A stretch of DNA of 64,000 nt, from NCBI RefSeq assembly GCF_003663845.1, contig NZ_RCCA01000001.1:3348001-3412000 (forward strand), read 5' to 3'. The translations under genes were made by a program, and so were the position numbers. The notes beneath the pieces are model-generated. The model was not told the DNA's origin and ran no database searches. It was given only the letters and a program-made list of their open reading frames with translations. Below are positions 43,102 through 52,247 of the stretch, piece after piece (within the stretch, counting starts at the first letter, position 1; every line of letters starts with the position of its first letter). The stretch comes from Chryseobacterium sp. 7 (lineage in GTDB: Bacteria; Bacteroidota; Bacteroidia; Flavobacteriales; Weeksellaceae).

Positions 43102-43804
43102 CGATTATTATATTTTGGCCCGTGATCCATTTTGAACCATCAGATATTAAAAATTTTATTGCAGGAACTACATCTTCGGTTTTTCCAATTCCAAGAGGGT
43201 GCATTTCTACAATCTCTTTTACATTATCTTCGCTCAATTGAGAGAATAGATTTTGTGTCATTGGAGTTTCTACTACACCTGGCAAGACTGCATTCACTCT
43301 TATTTTTCTCTTTGCAAATTCTAATGAAGCAGACTTTACTAAACCTACTACCGCAGATTTCGTTGAACAATATCCAATTTTGCCAGGCTGCCCCAATACT
43401 CCCATTACGGAAGACATGAAAACTACACTGGCTCCATCATTACTGTATTTTTTCTTTGTAAAATGTCTTAATAATTCAATTCCTGAAAATACATTCAGTT
43501 TATATATTCTTTCAATTTTTTCAGGATTGTACAATGTAAGCGGAACCGTTTCTTCCATTCCTGCACAATGTATAAGCGCATCGAATTTTTCGGAAAAATC
43601 TAAATTTTTAAATAAATTTTCAATTTCTGAAACTTCCGATAAATCTAATGGGCAGCAAATAACATTGTCTTTAACCTCATCCAAAAAATCCTGAATCTTT
43701 TCAAAGTTTCGTGCTACAGCCACCACTTTATGACCATCTTTCACAAGATCTTTCATGGTTTCAAAACCAATTCCTGAAGTAGCTCCGGTAAGAATAATAT
43801 TCAT
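43079..43804 (-). CDS. Short-chain dehydrogenase/reductase, FabG-like
   Basis: 241 residues. NAD(P)-binding TGATSGIGFE near the N-terminus, HCAGMEE, catalytic S131/S132 and Y145-x3-K149 in IGYCSTKSA, and a FabG-like end (SKWITGQNIIIDGGYSVQ). FabG-type enzymes reduce 3-ketoacyl-ACP to 3-hydroxyacyl-ACP. Its place next to two condensing enzymes and an ACP supports that reaction. The upstream gene ends one base before it starts. Confidence 0.9.
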   Translation of the reverse strand: MNIILTGATSGIGFETMKDLVKDGHKVVAVARNFEKIQDFLDEVKDNVICCPLDLSEVSEIENLFKNLDFSEKFDALIHCAGMEETVPLTLYNPEKIERIYKLNVFSGIELLRHFTKKKYSNDGASVVFMSSVMGVLGQPGKIGYCSTKSAVVGLVKSASLEFAKRKIRVNAVLPGVVETPMTQNLFSQLSEDNVKEIVEMHPLGIGKTEDVVPAIKFLISDGSKWITGQNIIIDGGYSVQ

Positions 43805-44881
43805 TTAATCAATGTATTTTTTATAGTTTTTCTGGAATTCGCACACTCTGGCTTCTTCATCGCTTAATTCTCCTGTGAAAGGCGATTTCTTTACTCCAAT
43901 CTGTACTTTTTCACAAATTGTTTTGTCTTCATCAAAAACCTTTCTATTGAAGCTTACCAATGACTGTTTATAGATGTTTTCTAAAGTAGGATTTGTTTTT
44001 TCATCTTCTTTCTTTGTCAGGAATACATAGCTGACAAACTTTGATGAATTACTGTCAATAGGAGTAATATAAGATAAATTAAAAGAAACGCCATATGTAC
44101 TTGAGATCAATACATTTGGAAATACAACAAGGTGTTTATATCCTGAAATTTTATATTCACGGTTCTGATAAGGTGAATGAATTTTAGCATTTTTACCTTC
44201 ATTTTCACCTGCCAAAAGCGTTGCATCCCAAACAGAGTGTTCTTTAATGAAAGTAAATTCCATCCCTCCGGCACCCAACTTTTTGAAAGTTTCTTCGTGA
44301 ATAAGGTTAACGTGGTAACTTTCTAAAGTATTTTCCACTAAAATTTTCCAATTGGCATTAATAATCATGTCATTAACATCTACCAATTCTCCAAAATTAT
44401 TACTCATTTTTTCAACTTCTTCGAAAAGATCTCCCATAAAATCTTTCAATTCTGAAGGATCATTGGAAAGGTTAACAAAAACAAGTTCTCCACAAAAGTC
44501 TACTTTATATTCTTTAAGCTTTAAGCATTCAAGTTCATCTTTTGTGAATTTAAATAAAGGTTTCTTCGGGATTCCAGCCGGAATTCCTTTATCATTGTAT
44601 GCCCATCCATGATAAGGGCACATCAGTGGTCTGTTACCAGACTGCTCAACCTGAATAATTGAGTGTCTGTGTGAACAAATATTTTTAAATGCTTTTATCG
44701 TACCTCTGCAGTTTTGCACTACTACCGGAATTCCTCCAATGTCCTGCGTGATAAAATCATCCTCTTCTTTTAAAAAAGATTTAAAACCTATAAAGCACCA
44801 AGTCTGCTGAAACAGAAGTTCATGTTCTTTTTCTAAAACATCTTCTCTGTAATAATGTTCGGGAAGTATTAATGCTTTCAT
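43805..44881 (-). CDS. Rieske non-haem iron oxygenase, alpha subunit
   Basis: 358 residues. Rieske 2Fe-2S site: C69-x-H71 and C88-x2-H91 in CSHRHS and CPYHGWAY. The mononuclear iron site follows: H190 and H195 in NTLESYHVNLIHEE, preceded by NWKILVEN. Such enzymes hydroxylate, demethylate or desaturate using O2 and electrons from a reductase; the alpha-only form resembles stachydrine/carnitine/choline-type monooxygenases. It is unusual in a glycan locus. Reductase (41375), SDR, two KASIII enzymes and an ACP are its immediate neighbours, so I infer it oxidises an acyl chain or the sugar carrying it. It is coupled to the SDR gene (0-base gap). Confidence 0.9.
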   Translation of the reverse strand: MKALILPEHYYREDVLEKEHELLFQQTWCFIGFKSFLKEEDDFITQDIGGIPVVVQNCRGTIKAFKNICSHRHSIIQVEQSGNRPLMCPYHGWAYNDKGIPAGIPKKPLFKFTKDELECLKLKEYKVDFCGELVFVNLSNDPSELKDFMGDLFEEVEKMSNNFGELVDVNDMIINANWKILVENTLESYHVNLIHEETFKKLGAGGMEFTFIKEHSVWDATLLAGENEGKNAKIHSPYQNREYKISGYKHLVVFPNVLISSTYGVSFNLSYITPIDSNSSKFVSYVFLTKKEDEKTNPTLENIYKQSLVSFNRKVFDEDKTICEKVQIGVKKSPFTGELSDEEARVCEFQKNYKKYID

Positions 44882-44883
44882 GT

Positions 44884-45912
44884 TTATATTTCTTTTAATG
44901 GTAAAATTTTTGTTTCTGATAAATTAATGATGCAGTTTCCCCAGGATAAACCAGATCCATAACCGCTACATAAAACTTTGGACTTGTTTTCAAGCGTATC
45001 CAAATTGGTAGTGATGAGTAGAGGAATGGTTACTCCGCTGGTATTTCCGAAACGCTCAATATTTACCGGAACTTTGTTATTATCTATTCCCAATATAGAA
45101 CTTATCTGCTTAATGATAAATCTATTGGACTGATGAAAGAAGAAACCATCAATTTCTGATAGATTGACTGATGATTCTTCTTCAATTTTTTTAATACTGG
45201 GAGCAACTTCTCTTAATGTAAAATCAAAAACTTTTGCTCCATTCATATTAAGATACAGACCTGATTCGTTTTCAGAATCAAAACTATCTTTTGTGATGTT
45301 TTTTCTATAGCCTCCTTCAGGAATTATAATAGCTTCATGATGAGCTCCATCCGAAAAGAAATTGAAATATGATTGATCTGCACTACTGTTTTTGGAAACC
45401 AAAATAGCCGAGGCAGCATCGCCAAACAGCATATTGGTACTTTTATCAGTAGGTGATAAAATCTTTGATAAGGTTTCTCCAATGATCAGCAATACTTTCT
45501 CCCCTTCTTTTAATGTAGAAGCAATGGAAAAAGCAGTACTTAATCCCTGAACAAAACCTGCACAGCCTGCATTGATATCAAAACACAGAATTTCCTGCTG
45601 CAATCCTAATTTATCCTGTAAAATATTGGAAGTGAAAGGAATTTTGTAATCTGATGTCTGTGAAAGAAAGATAAGACTTTTGATCTTGCTTTTGTCAACC
45701 TGCTTTAGCAATTCTTCTGCAGCCGCAAATCCCAGATCCGATGCTGTAACACCTTTATCTGCCCATCTTCTTTCTTTGATACCAACTGTTTTTTCAAAAA
45801 CTTTTATTTCTTTTTCTGTTAACAATGTTGAAAAAAAAGAATTTCCAACTGCTTTACTCGGAACACTGGAACTGATATACTCTATCGAAACATTATTAAA
45901 CTCCTGAAACAT
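44884..45912 (-). CDS. KASIII-like 3-oxoacyl-ACP synthase, first of two
   Basis: 342 residues, thiolase fold. The catalytic triad is complete: C117 in FDINAGCAGF, H260 in FFFHQSNRF and N290 in ERFGNTSGV. FabH-type enzymes join an acyl-CoA starter to malonyl-ACP. The sequence is divergent from housekeeping FabH, as in dedicated secondary-metabolism copies. It lies 2 bases after the ACP gene and directly before the Rieske gene on the same strand. Probable role: chain start or extension on the adjacent ACP. Confidence 0.9.
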   Translation of the reverse strand: MFQEFNNVSIEYISSSVPSKAVGNSFFSTLLTEKEIKVFEKTVGIKERRWADKGVTASDLGFAAAEELLKQVDKSKIKSLIFLSQTSDYKIPFTSNILQDKLGLQQEILCFDINAGCAGFVQGLSTAFSIASTLKEGEKVLLIIGETLSKILSPTDKSTNMLFGDAASAILVSKNSSADQSYFNFFSDGAHHEAIIIPEGGYRKNITKDSFDSENESGLYLNMNGAKVFDFTLREVAPSIKKIEEESSVNLSEIDGFFFHQSNRFIIKQISSILGIDNNKVPVNIERFGNTSGVTIPLLITTNLDTLENKSKVLCSGYGSGLSWGNCIINLSETKILPLKEI

Positions 45913-45914
45913 AA

Positions 45915-46145
45915 TTAATCAAATTTATCTTCTCCGATTCTTTCAACCAAAGAATTTACTGTTGTAATTTTAGCGATATCATCACCGTTTAGCAATACTC
46001 CAAAGTTATCTGATACGAAACCAATAAGGATCATAGCAGCCATAGAGTCCCATTCTTCTAATTGAGAAAGATCCGTTTCCGGAGTTAAATCAATTTCCAA
46101 TTCTAATTCTTCCTGTAATTGTGATGTAAAATCTGCAATATTCAT
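45915..46145 (-). CDS. Acyl carrier protein of the glycan locus
   Basis: 76 residues, normal ACP length. Acidic helix I (TSQLQEELELEIDLTPETD) and the phosphopantetheine site S34 in EWDSMAAM, a DSM variant of DSL. The following helix (ILIGFVSDNFGV) is that of a discrete ACP. It lies between the two KASIII genes with gaps of 2 and 12 bases. It is clearly separate from fatty-acid ACP and is probably the carrier for the acyl group made here. Confidence 0.92.
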   Translation of the reverse strand: MNIADFTSQLQEELELEIDLTPETDLSQLEEWDSMAAMILIGFVSDNFGVLLNGDDIAKITTVNSLVERIGEDKFD

Positions 46146-46157
46146 TTTATTATATGC

Positions 46158-47168
46158 TTAAAGTTTATTATTTATTTTAATTATTCCTCCTGACCAAGAT
46201 AATCCTACTCCAAATCCTACAATTCCGAGGGTAAGCTCTTTGTCTTCCTCCAGGCTATCTGTATATCTCTTTAAGGCAATAGGAATGGTACATGATACGG
46301 TATTTCCCCCATCTGATAAATCATTATAGAAGTTTTCTTTTTCTATTTTGATTCTTTTTCTAAGGAACTCCAACATAAAGGAATTGGCTTGGTGGAAAAC
46401 GAACTGATCAACCTCTCCTATTTCTATCCTATTCACTTCCATAATTTCTTTTACAAAATTGGGAATGGCTTTTGTGGTAAAATTGAATATCTCAGGACCA
46501 TTCATATACAAATGATTATCTGTATATACATTATCTGTACCATACTCAATTTCTTCTGCACCGGGATCTAAAGGAAATCTACTACATCCGTTTTTGATAA
46601 TCAATTTGTCATAACCGGAACCATCCGTACCGAATTTAAACTTTAATATATTATCTTCTTCAGTTCTGCTAATAAGTGTTGCAGCAGCAGCGTCTCCAAA
46701 TATAGACCTGTTTGTTTTATCTTTAGGATGAATAAATTTTGAATAGGTTTCTGCAGTGACCAGTAAAACGTTTTCTACCTGACCTGAAGAAATAAGAGCA
46801 TTGGCTAAATTTACTCCATAGGTAAAACCAGAACATCCTAAGTTAAAATCCAATGCACCTATATCTGTTCTCATGCCTAATTTGTCCTGAAGAATACAGG
46901 CCGTTGTTGGTAAAAAATACTCAGGGCTTTGTGTACAGTATAGTATGTAGTCTATTTTTTGTCTATCAAAACTTTCAAACAGCTTATTACATGCTTTTAC
47001 AGCAAGATCTAAACCTGTTTCGTTTTCGCCTACAATATATCTTTTTTTAATCCCTACTTTTTCTTCAAATCGTTCAAAATCATAATCTGGAAAATCTTTT
47101 TTCAGATCTTCATTTGTGACTACAATTTCAGGAAATACATATTCTATTCTTTTTATTTGTGCTCCCAT
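46158..47168 (-). CDS. KASIII-like 3-oxoacyl-ACP synthase, second copy
   Basis: 336 residues with a full triad: C112 in LDFNLGCSGF, H259 in FVFHQANSF and N289 in SDGGNTVSC. It differs clearly from the copy at 44884 (for example FVFHQAN versus FFFHQSN), so it is not a recent duplicate and may have another starter or step. It precedes the ACP gene by 12 bases and follows the phosphoglycosyltransferase gene by 2 bases. Confidence 0.9.
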   Translation of the reverse strand: MGAQIKRIEYVFPEIVVTNEDLKKDFPDYDFERFEEKVGIKKRYIVGENETGLDLAVKACNKLFESFDRQKIDYILYCTQSPEYFLPTTACILQDKLGMRTDIGALDFNLGCSGFTYGVNLANALISSGQVENVLLVTAETYSKFIHPKDKTNRSIFGDAAAATLISRTEEDNILKFKFGTDGSGYDKLIIKNGCSRFPLDPGAEEIEYGTDNVYTDNHLYMNGPEIFNFTTKAIPNFVKEIMEVNRIEIGEVDQFVFHQANSFMLEFLRKRIKIEKENFYNDLSDGGNTVSCTIPIALKRYTDSLEEDKELTLGIVGFGVGLSWSGGIIKINNKL

Positions 47169-47170
47169 AT

Positions 47171-47776
47171 TTATTTTGATCCTTTAAATTCTTCGGCTGT
47201 AGCATTATTTTCCTGGGTAATCCCTTCAGACTTAAAGACTTTTTTTATCGTTAATAAAATAATTTTTATATCTAAGCCCAAACTAATATTGTCTACATAC
47301 CACACATCATATTCAAATTTTTTCTCCCAAGAGATAGAATTTCTTCCATTCACTTGTGCCCAGCCTGTGATTCCTGGTCTTACTTCATGTCTTCTCGATT
47401 GAAAACTGTTATACAAAGATAAGTATTTTGGTAAAAGAGGACGTGGTCCAATAAGTGACATATCTCCTTTTAAAACATTTATCAATTGAGGGATTTCATC
47501 TAATGAAGTTTTTCGTACGAATGAGCCTATTGCAGTAAGTCTATCTGCATCCGGTAAAAGATTTCCACTAGGGTCTTTTTTATCATTCATCGTTTTAAAC
47601 TTAATAATGTTAAAAATTTTCCCGTTTTTCCCTGGTCTTTTCTGAAAGAAAAAGGGTTTTCCGTTATTAGCTAAGAATAATCCTATTGTTACAATGATAA
47701 AAACAGGACTCAGAATAAGAAATCCGAAAAAAGCAGTAACAAAATCTATTAATCTCTTTATGAAAATTTTATACAT
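47171..47776 (-). CDS. Initiating sugar phosphate transferase (PglC/WcaJ type), second copy
   Basis: 201 residues. N-terminal re-entrant helix (LIDFVTAFFGFLILSPVFII), active-site pair in SLDEIPQLINVLKGDMSLIGPRPLL, and the FKTMNDKKD segment. This is a canonical WcaJ-type short transferase that moves a sugar phosphate to undecaprenyl phosphate. Its sequence is closer to the family norm than the copy at 39646. The C-terminal ~20 residues are polar. Upstream and adjacent to glycosyltransferase 2. Confidence 0.9.
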   Translation of the reverse strand: MYKIFIKRLIDFVTAFFGFLILSPVFIIVTIGLFLANNGKPFFFQKRPGKNGKIFNIIKFKTMNDKKDPSGNLLPDADRLTAIGSFVRKTSLDEIPQLINVLKGDMSLIGPRPLLPKYLSLYNSFQSRRHEVRPGITGWAQVNGRNSISWEKKFEYDVWYVDNISLGLDIKIILLTIKKVFKSEGITQENNATAEEFKGSK

Positions 47777-47818
47777 GAATTATCTATCTAAACTTTAATA
47801 AATTAAGTACAACAAAAA

Positions 47819-48685
47819 TCAGCAATTTTTTTTGTCTCTCATTAACTGCGTATTATATTTTAAAATCATAAAATTTCTTTGAAAATAGTTTCCCAAAAAA
47901 TTATTATAAATTTTATATTCTTCTGTATCCTTATCGATATATTGGATATAATTTTTGATATGGTTTTGGTAATACCCAGTCAAAACTTCTGATGATTTTT
48001 CTTTTATCGTATTGAAAGACAGCTTATTTAAGTGACCATGAACATTAGAATCATGAATTCTATAATGGATGTAGGAGTTTGAATCAATAACAACATCATA
48101 ACGGTGAACCCTGGCAAGGAAATATACCAGCCAATCATGCGAAAATGCTTTCAAATTTACATTCGGTACTTTTTTAATAAATTTTTGCAGATTTAGTGCA
48201 AAATCTTTAGTGAAGACATATGTACATCCTGCACTGCCTCCTTCAAAAAGATAATCGTATTTTTTTTGTGGAAAATCTTTTTTCAATGTACTTAAGGAAT
48301 TGTTAGATTCCTCCCATTTGGTAAGATTGGAACAATACAGCTGTGCATTTTCTTTCTTGAGTAAATCAACTGCCGATTTCATTTTTTCAGGTAACCAAAT
48401 ATCATCCTGATCACAAAATGCAACATAATCAAAATTCTCGCTAAAATCTAAATTCTCAATCATTTTCAGAAAATTCTTTGCCGCAGAACCTGTTCCCGGG
48501 ATATTTTTGTTTATCCTGATATGGGGATAATTTTCGGAAATGATGTCAATCGTTTTATCTTTACTTCCATCATCACTTACTACAATATCAACTTCAACTC
48601 CATTTTGATTAAGAATGGAATTAATTTGATCTGTAATATACTTTTCTCCGTTATACGTTGCGAGAAGAATTTTAATTATTGACAT
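47819..48685 (-). CDS. Glycosyltransferase family 2
   Basis: 288 residues. GT-A fold: IKILLATYNGEKYI at the start, VSDDGSKDKT, and the DxD-like CDQDDIW near residue 99. Adds a sugar to the growing lipid-linked oligosaccharide in the cytoplasm. Donor and linkage cannot be told. Gap of 42 bases to the next gene. Confidence 0.9.
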   Translation of the reverse strand: MSIIKILLATYNGEKYITDQINSILNQNGVEVDIVVSDDGSKDKTIDIISENYPHIRINKNIPGTGSAAKNFLKMIENLDFSENFDYVAFCDQDDIWLPEKMKSAVDLLKKENAQLYCSNLTKWEESNNSLSTLKKDFPQKKYDYLFEGGSAGCTYVFTKDFALNLQKFIKKVPNVNLKAFSHDWLVYFLARVHRYDVVIDSNSYIHYRIHDSNVHGHLNKLSFNTIKEKSSEVLTGYYQNHIKNYIQYIDKDTEEYKIYNNFLGNYFQRNFMILKYNTQLMRDKKNC

Positions 48686-48736
48686 ACTGTTTATTTAATA
48701 ATGATATTTCGTTTCAACTGATCCGTGCTATCTGAG

Positions 48737-49893
48737 TTATAATTTATAAAAAAACAAATGCAGATAAATGATGAAATTCATTATTATTATAAAATTGAAA
48801 ATATTTTTTTTGTTTGTTTGATTCAAAATGGAGTAGAAAATAAATGGTAACATAAATACGTAGTATTTAGCATTTGCATAATTGGGTACCATGAATATAA
48901 AAAACAAAGTAGCAGTAATTACACCTGAAATAAATACAAATTTTTGAAAAGAACGCTTATCATCAATAGAAGGGATAGTCTTTTTAATAAATAATTTTAC
49001 AATTACAATACCATAGAATATATAAACTGGTATAATTTTAACTCCTGATGGCGTTAAAAAAATACCTGTCATAAAGGTAATAATTGGACGCAAAAATATT
49101 GGGTATTTATTACGGAGTCCCAATTTTTCTTCCCCTTGTAACATTGCATTGGCTTTATCAGAAAGAAATCCTATATTGGATATATATGACAATGAGCTAA
49201 TTCCCAAAACTAAAGCTCCCAATACGAGAGAGATACCTGCAATAATAATTTTGCGCTTATCCAGATAAGAAAAAACACATGTAATAATAGCAAAGGTAGC
49301 AATCACCGCAGAATTACCGACATCCAGAAGGGAGGTTAATAAAATCATAGCTACCACAATAGGCCATCTCCCCCAAAAAAGAAATATGGGTATTGTTAAG
49401 ACCAATACAAATTGTTCTAAACCTAAAACCCCAACGTGAAATACAAATCCTAAAAACACCAGTACTAAGCACAATACATCCAATCTATAATTCCATTCTT
49501 CTATTGAGAATTTCATTCCTAAGCTGTTGACTATTTTGAATGTTGTTTCTCTGAAAATAACAGCAATTAAAAATGGCAGCATCGAAAAAATTGTGATGGC
49601 AATTCTTCCTAAACTTTGCATAACATCTTCAGTACATGTCTTGCTATCTATACTTGACCAGTAAGAAAACAATGTACTATTTGTATAGCATGATGAATAA
49701 TATGTGAAAGTTCTTATTATAGATTCAAAGTAAAAATATGGTGTCCAAAAGGGTTGTGAATCTCCTCTTACTAATTCATATGCACGTGCTTCAAAATCTG
49801 GCTCATCACCAAATGGAAAAAAGTAAAGTCTACCTATTACTAAAAAAAGATAAAAAAGAAAACTGAACGTATTCCAAGCTTTGACACCAACAT
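48737..49893 (-). CDS. Polytopic membrane protein, probable O-antigen/capsule polymerase Wzy, with an apparent frameshift
   Basis: An open frame from 49672 to 48737 (311 aa, TTG start) holds many hydrophobic helices (AIITIFSMLPFLIAVIF-like, then FLGFVFHVGVL, IFLFWGRWP). No ATG exists before 49672 in that frame, but the frame stays open back to 49909. A better start is the ATG at 49893, three bases after the glycosyltransferase stop; that frame gives MLVSKLGIRSVFFFIFF and stops at a T7 tract (49842-49848). One extra T would join it to LVIGRLYFFPFGDEP and give one ~386-residue protein. Position among glycosyltransferase, Wzx and Wzc genes, and lack of another candidate, suggest Wzy. The family is too diverse for sequence proof. 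The break may be real, a slip site, or a base-calling error. Confidence 0.65.
49842..49848 (-). other. T7 homopolymer at the frame break of the probable polymerase
   Basis: Coding strand reads ATC TTT TTT TAG in the ATG frame. One added T gives ATC TTT TTT TTA GTA ATA GGT, which continues in the open frame. Confidence 0.55.
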
Positions 49894-49895
49894 AT

Positions 49896-51131
49896 TTATA
49901 CTCCGGTTAATTTTTGATACAATTTTCTATATCTCTCAGCGTTTTTCTTGTAGTCAAATAAATCTTTTGCTACATTACTACGTTCTATTTCTTTACCATC
50001 GTTTATATATCTGTTGATATTTTCTACGCTAAGTTCTTCAAAGGTTTTTGGACTATAAGTAATCCCAAGATCATATTTATTTGTTAAAACGGACGCACCT
50101 CCACATTCTTTATTTACTATGACAGGAATACCCATAGCTGTAAATTCTACAGTTTTAGTTCCTAGAATACTGTAACCTACTGCATCTTCATAAGATGAAG
50201 TAGATTTGCGGTAAGGCAGCAAACCGAAACTTACATCAGAAAGTGCGGCTTTCAATTCATTAGTATTTTTTGTAGAAGTCAGCATAATTTCGTTTTCAGG
50301 AATTTCTGCAAAAACTTCTTTTATGGCTTCGTGCGATGATGTTGTAATGATTTTCAGCTTACAATTGGGTGTTTTCTTTCGTAATTCTGTATACAGCTCC
50401 AACAGGTCATTTGTAGTATGCCAAGTTGCCTGAGTTAAGGCACCAAGATAACAATAGACCACTTCATCCTTTGAACCACTTGAAGTAGAATTCAGGTTTT
50501 CGGTATCTACACTTAAATATATCTTTTCTATTGATTTAGCTCCTATTTCTTCATAAGATTGGGCCATTGTATCTGACACTACTATGGTAACATCAGATTC
50601 AGCTAAAAGCTGCTTCTCCATTTTTTTTAAAAATAAATAATTTTCATTGGGCTGGGTATATTTATTTTTAAGTGCATATTCCTCTGGAAAAAGACCTCTG
50701 GCATCAAATATGACTTTATAATTAAGATTATATTTTTTCTTTATTTTCAGGGCCAACCATGTTGCTCCATAGCCTCTGCAATGTATAATATCAGGTTTTA
50801 TGGATCTTAGATGTTTAGAAAGGAATGATTCTGCTCCATGAAATAAAAATTTAAACAAAAACCTGTGCATATAGGCTACAGACTGTACAGCAAAAATAGG
50901 TGTACTTATGAAGTTTATTTTTCCTAATTTCTGTTTAACTTTTTGAATTTCCTCTTTATACTTTCCTTTTTCCCGAATATGTCCACTATGGATAACAGGT
51001 ACACCGGAAATAAAATAAAAGCTGCCATTTTCTATTTCATCTGTATTAGCCACAAATTGTCCTAAGACCTGCGACCCAAAGACTCCATATGATCTTGGAG
51101 TTTCTCCCCAAGTCAAATAACATACTTTCAT
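49896..51131 (-). CDS. Glycosyltransferase family 4 (GT-B)
   Basis: 411 residues. GT-B fold with an N-terminal domain (SIKPDIIHCRGYGATW, ~residue 110) and a C-terminal nucleotide-sugar domain whose E-x7-E-like region reads KTVEFTAMGIPVIVN (~335-350). Start overlaps the 2-epimerase stop by 4 bases (ATGA). Transfers a hexose or amino sugar in repeat-unit assembly; donor unknown. Confidence 0.88.
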   Translation of the reverse strand: MKVCYLTWGETPRSYGVFGSQVLGQFVANTDEIENGSFYFISGVPVIHSGHIREKGKYKEEIQKVKQKLGKINFISTPIFAVQSVAYMHRFLFKFLFHGAESFLSKHLRSIKPDIIHCRGYGATWLALKIKKKYNLNYKVIFDARGLFPEEYALKNKYTQPNENYLFLKKMEKQLLAESDVTIVVSDTMAQSYEEIGAKSIEKIYLSVDTENLNSTSSGSKDEVVYCYLGALTQATWHTTNDLLELYTELRKKTPNCKLKIITTSSHEAIKEVFAEIPENEIMLTSTKNTNELKAALSDVSFGLLPYRKSTSSYEDAVGYSILGTKTVEFTAMGIPVIVNKECGGASVLTNKYDLGITYSPKTFEELSVENINRYINDGKEIERSNVAKDLFDYKKNAERYRKLYQKLTGV

Positions 51132-52186
51132 TTTAAAAGTTCTTTTATAATTATACTGCTTGCATCTCCTTTCCCATATAATGTATCCGAAAATACAATT
51201 TCCTTATTCTTGCTGGCATGATATGCTTCAAGGATTTTATTTTTATCGGTTCCTGTTAGTATGTTAGCTCCTATATCAACTAATTCCTCCCATTCTGTTT
51301 CATCTCTTAAGGTAACACATGGCTTGCTGAAAAAGTAAGCTTCTTTCTGAAGACCGCCGCTATCTGTCATTACAAGAGAACAATTCTTCAAAAGCCACAC
51401 CATATCCAGGTAGCCTACCGGCTCAACAATTGTAATATTTTTTACAGGTATTCCAGATTCCTGGATAATTTTTTTTGTTCTCGGATGTAAAGGTAAAATT
51501 ACTTTTGTTTCTTCAGCAATGGCATCCATAGATTCGATAATGTTTCTTAATCTATTGATATCGTTTGTATTTTCTGCTCTGTGAATTGTACTAAGCACAA
51601 AATTTCCGGAAACATCAAAATTGGGCTGGGTTGCTATTTCTTTATAAAACAAAGCTCCGTCCAGCATTACATCTCCACTTTTTATAATGCTGCAATTCGT
51701 ATTTTGATAGTTTTCGGCATGCAAATTTTCAATGGCTTTGTCGGTAGGGCAAAACAAATAATTGCTAACTCTATCCGTTAATATTCTATTTACTTCTTCC
51801 GGCATTTTCATATTGAAACTTCTTAAACCAGCTTCAACGTGTGCAAGTTTGATGTTCAATTTTGATGCGACTATTGCTCCTGCTAAAGTAGAGTTTGTAT
51901 CTCCATATACCATAATAACATCAGGGTTCTCTTTCAATACAATTTCTTCAATACGCTCGATCATTTGCCCTGTCATAGCTCCGTGAGTAGTTCCACCAAT
52001 TCCAAGGAAGTAATTGGGTTTGGGAATATGCATTTGCTCAAAGAAGATATCAGACATATTAGTATCATAATGTTGTCCTGTATGTACTATTATTTCCTCA
52101 ATTTCTGAATGTTTTTTTATTTCCCTGCTTACTGAACTTGCTTTTATAAATTGTGGACGTGCTCCAAGCACTGTTAATAATTTCAT
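51128..52186 (-). CDS. wbpI: UDP-HexNAc 2-epimerase, WbpI/WecB type
   Basis: 352 residues, full length of non-hydrolysing 2-epimerases. Motifs: GARPQFIKAS, HTGQHYDTNMSDIFFEQM, YGDTNSTLAGA, HVEAGLRSF and TDSGGLQKEAYF. The opening (KASSVSREI..., with NMSDIFF) matches my recollection of WbpI, which epimerises UDP-GlcNAc3NAcA to UDP-ManNAc3NAcA, better than WecB. The WbpA, B, D and E homologues in this locus support that use. WecB function (UDP-GlcNAc to UDP-ManNAc) is the alternative. Confidence 0.8.
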   Translation of the reverse strand: MKLLTVLGARPQFIKASSVSREIKKHSEIEEIIVHTGQHYDTNMSDIFFEQMHIPKPNYFLGIGGTTHGAMTGQMIERIEEIVLKENPDVIMVYGDTNSTLAGAIVASKLNIKLAHVEAGLRSFNMKMPEEVNRILTDRVSNYLFCPTDKAIENLHAENYQNTNCSIIKSGDVMLDGALFYKEIATQPNFDVSGNFVLSTIHRAENTNDINRLRNIIESMDAIAEETKVILPLHPRTKKIIQESGIPVKNITIVEPVGYLDMVWLLKNCSLVMTDSGGLQKEAYFFSKPCVTLRDETEWEELVDIGANILTGTDKNKILEAYHASKNKEIVFSDTLYGKGDASSIIIKELLK

Positions 52187-52247
52187 AGTTGTATTTTCTA
52201 ATGTTATAGAAGACTTATTTAAAGTTTTGTGATATAAAATTTAAATA

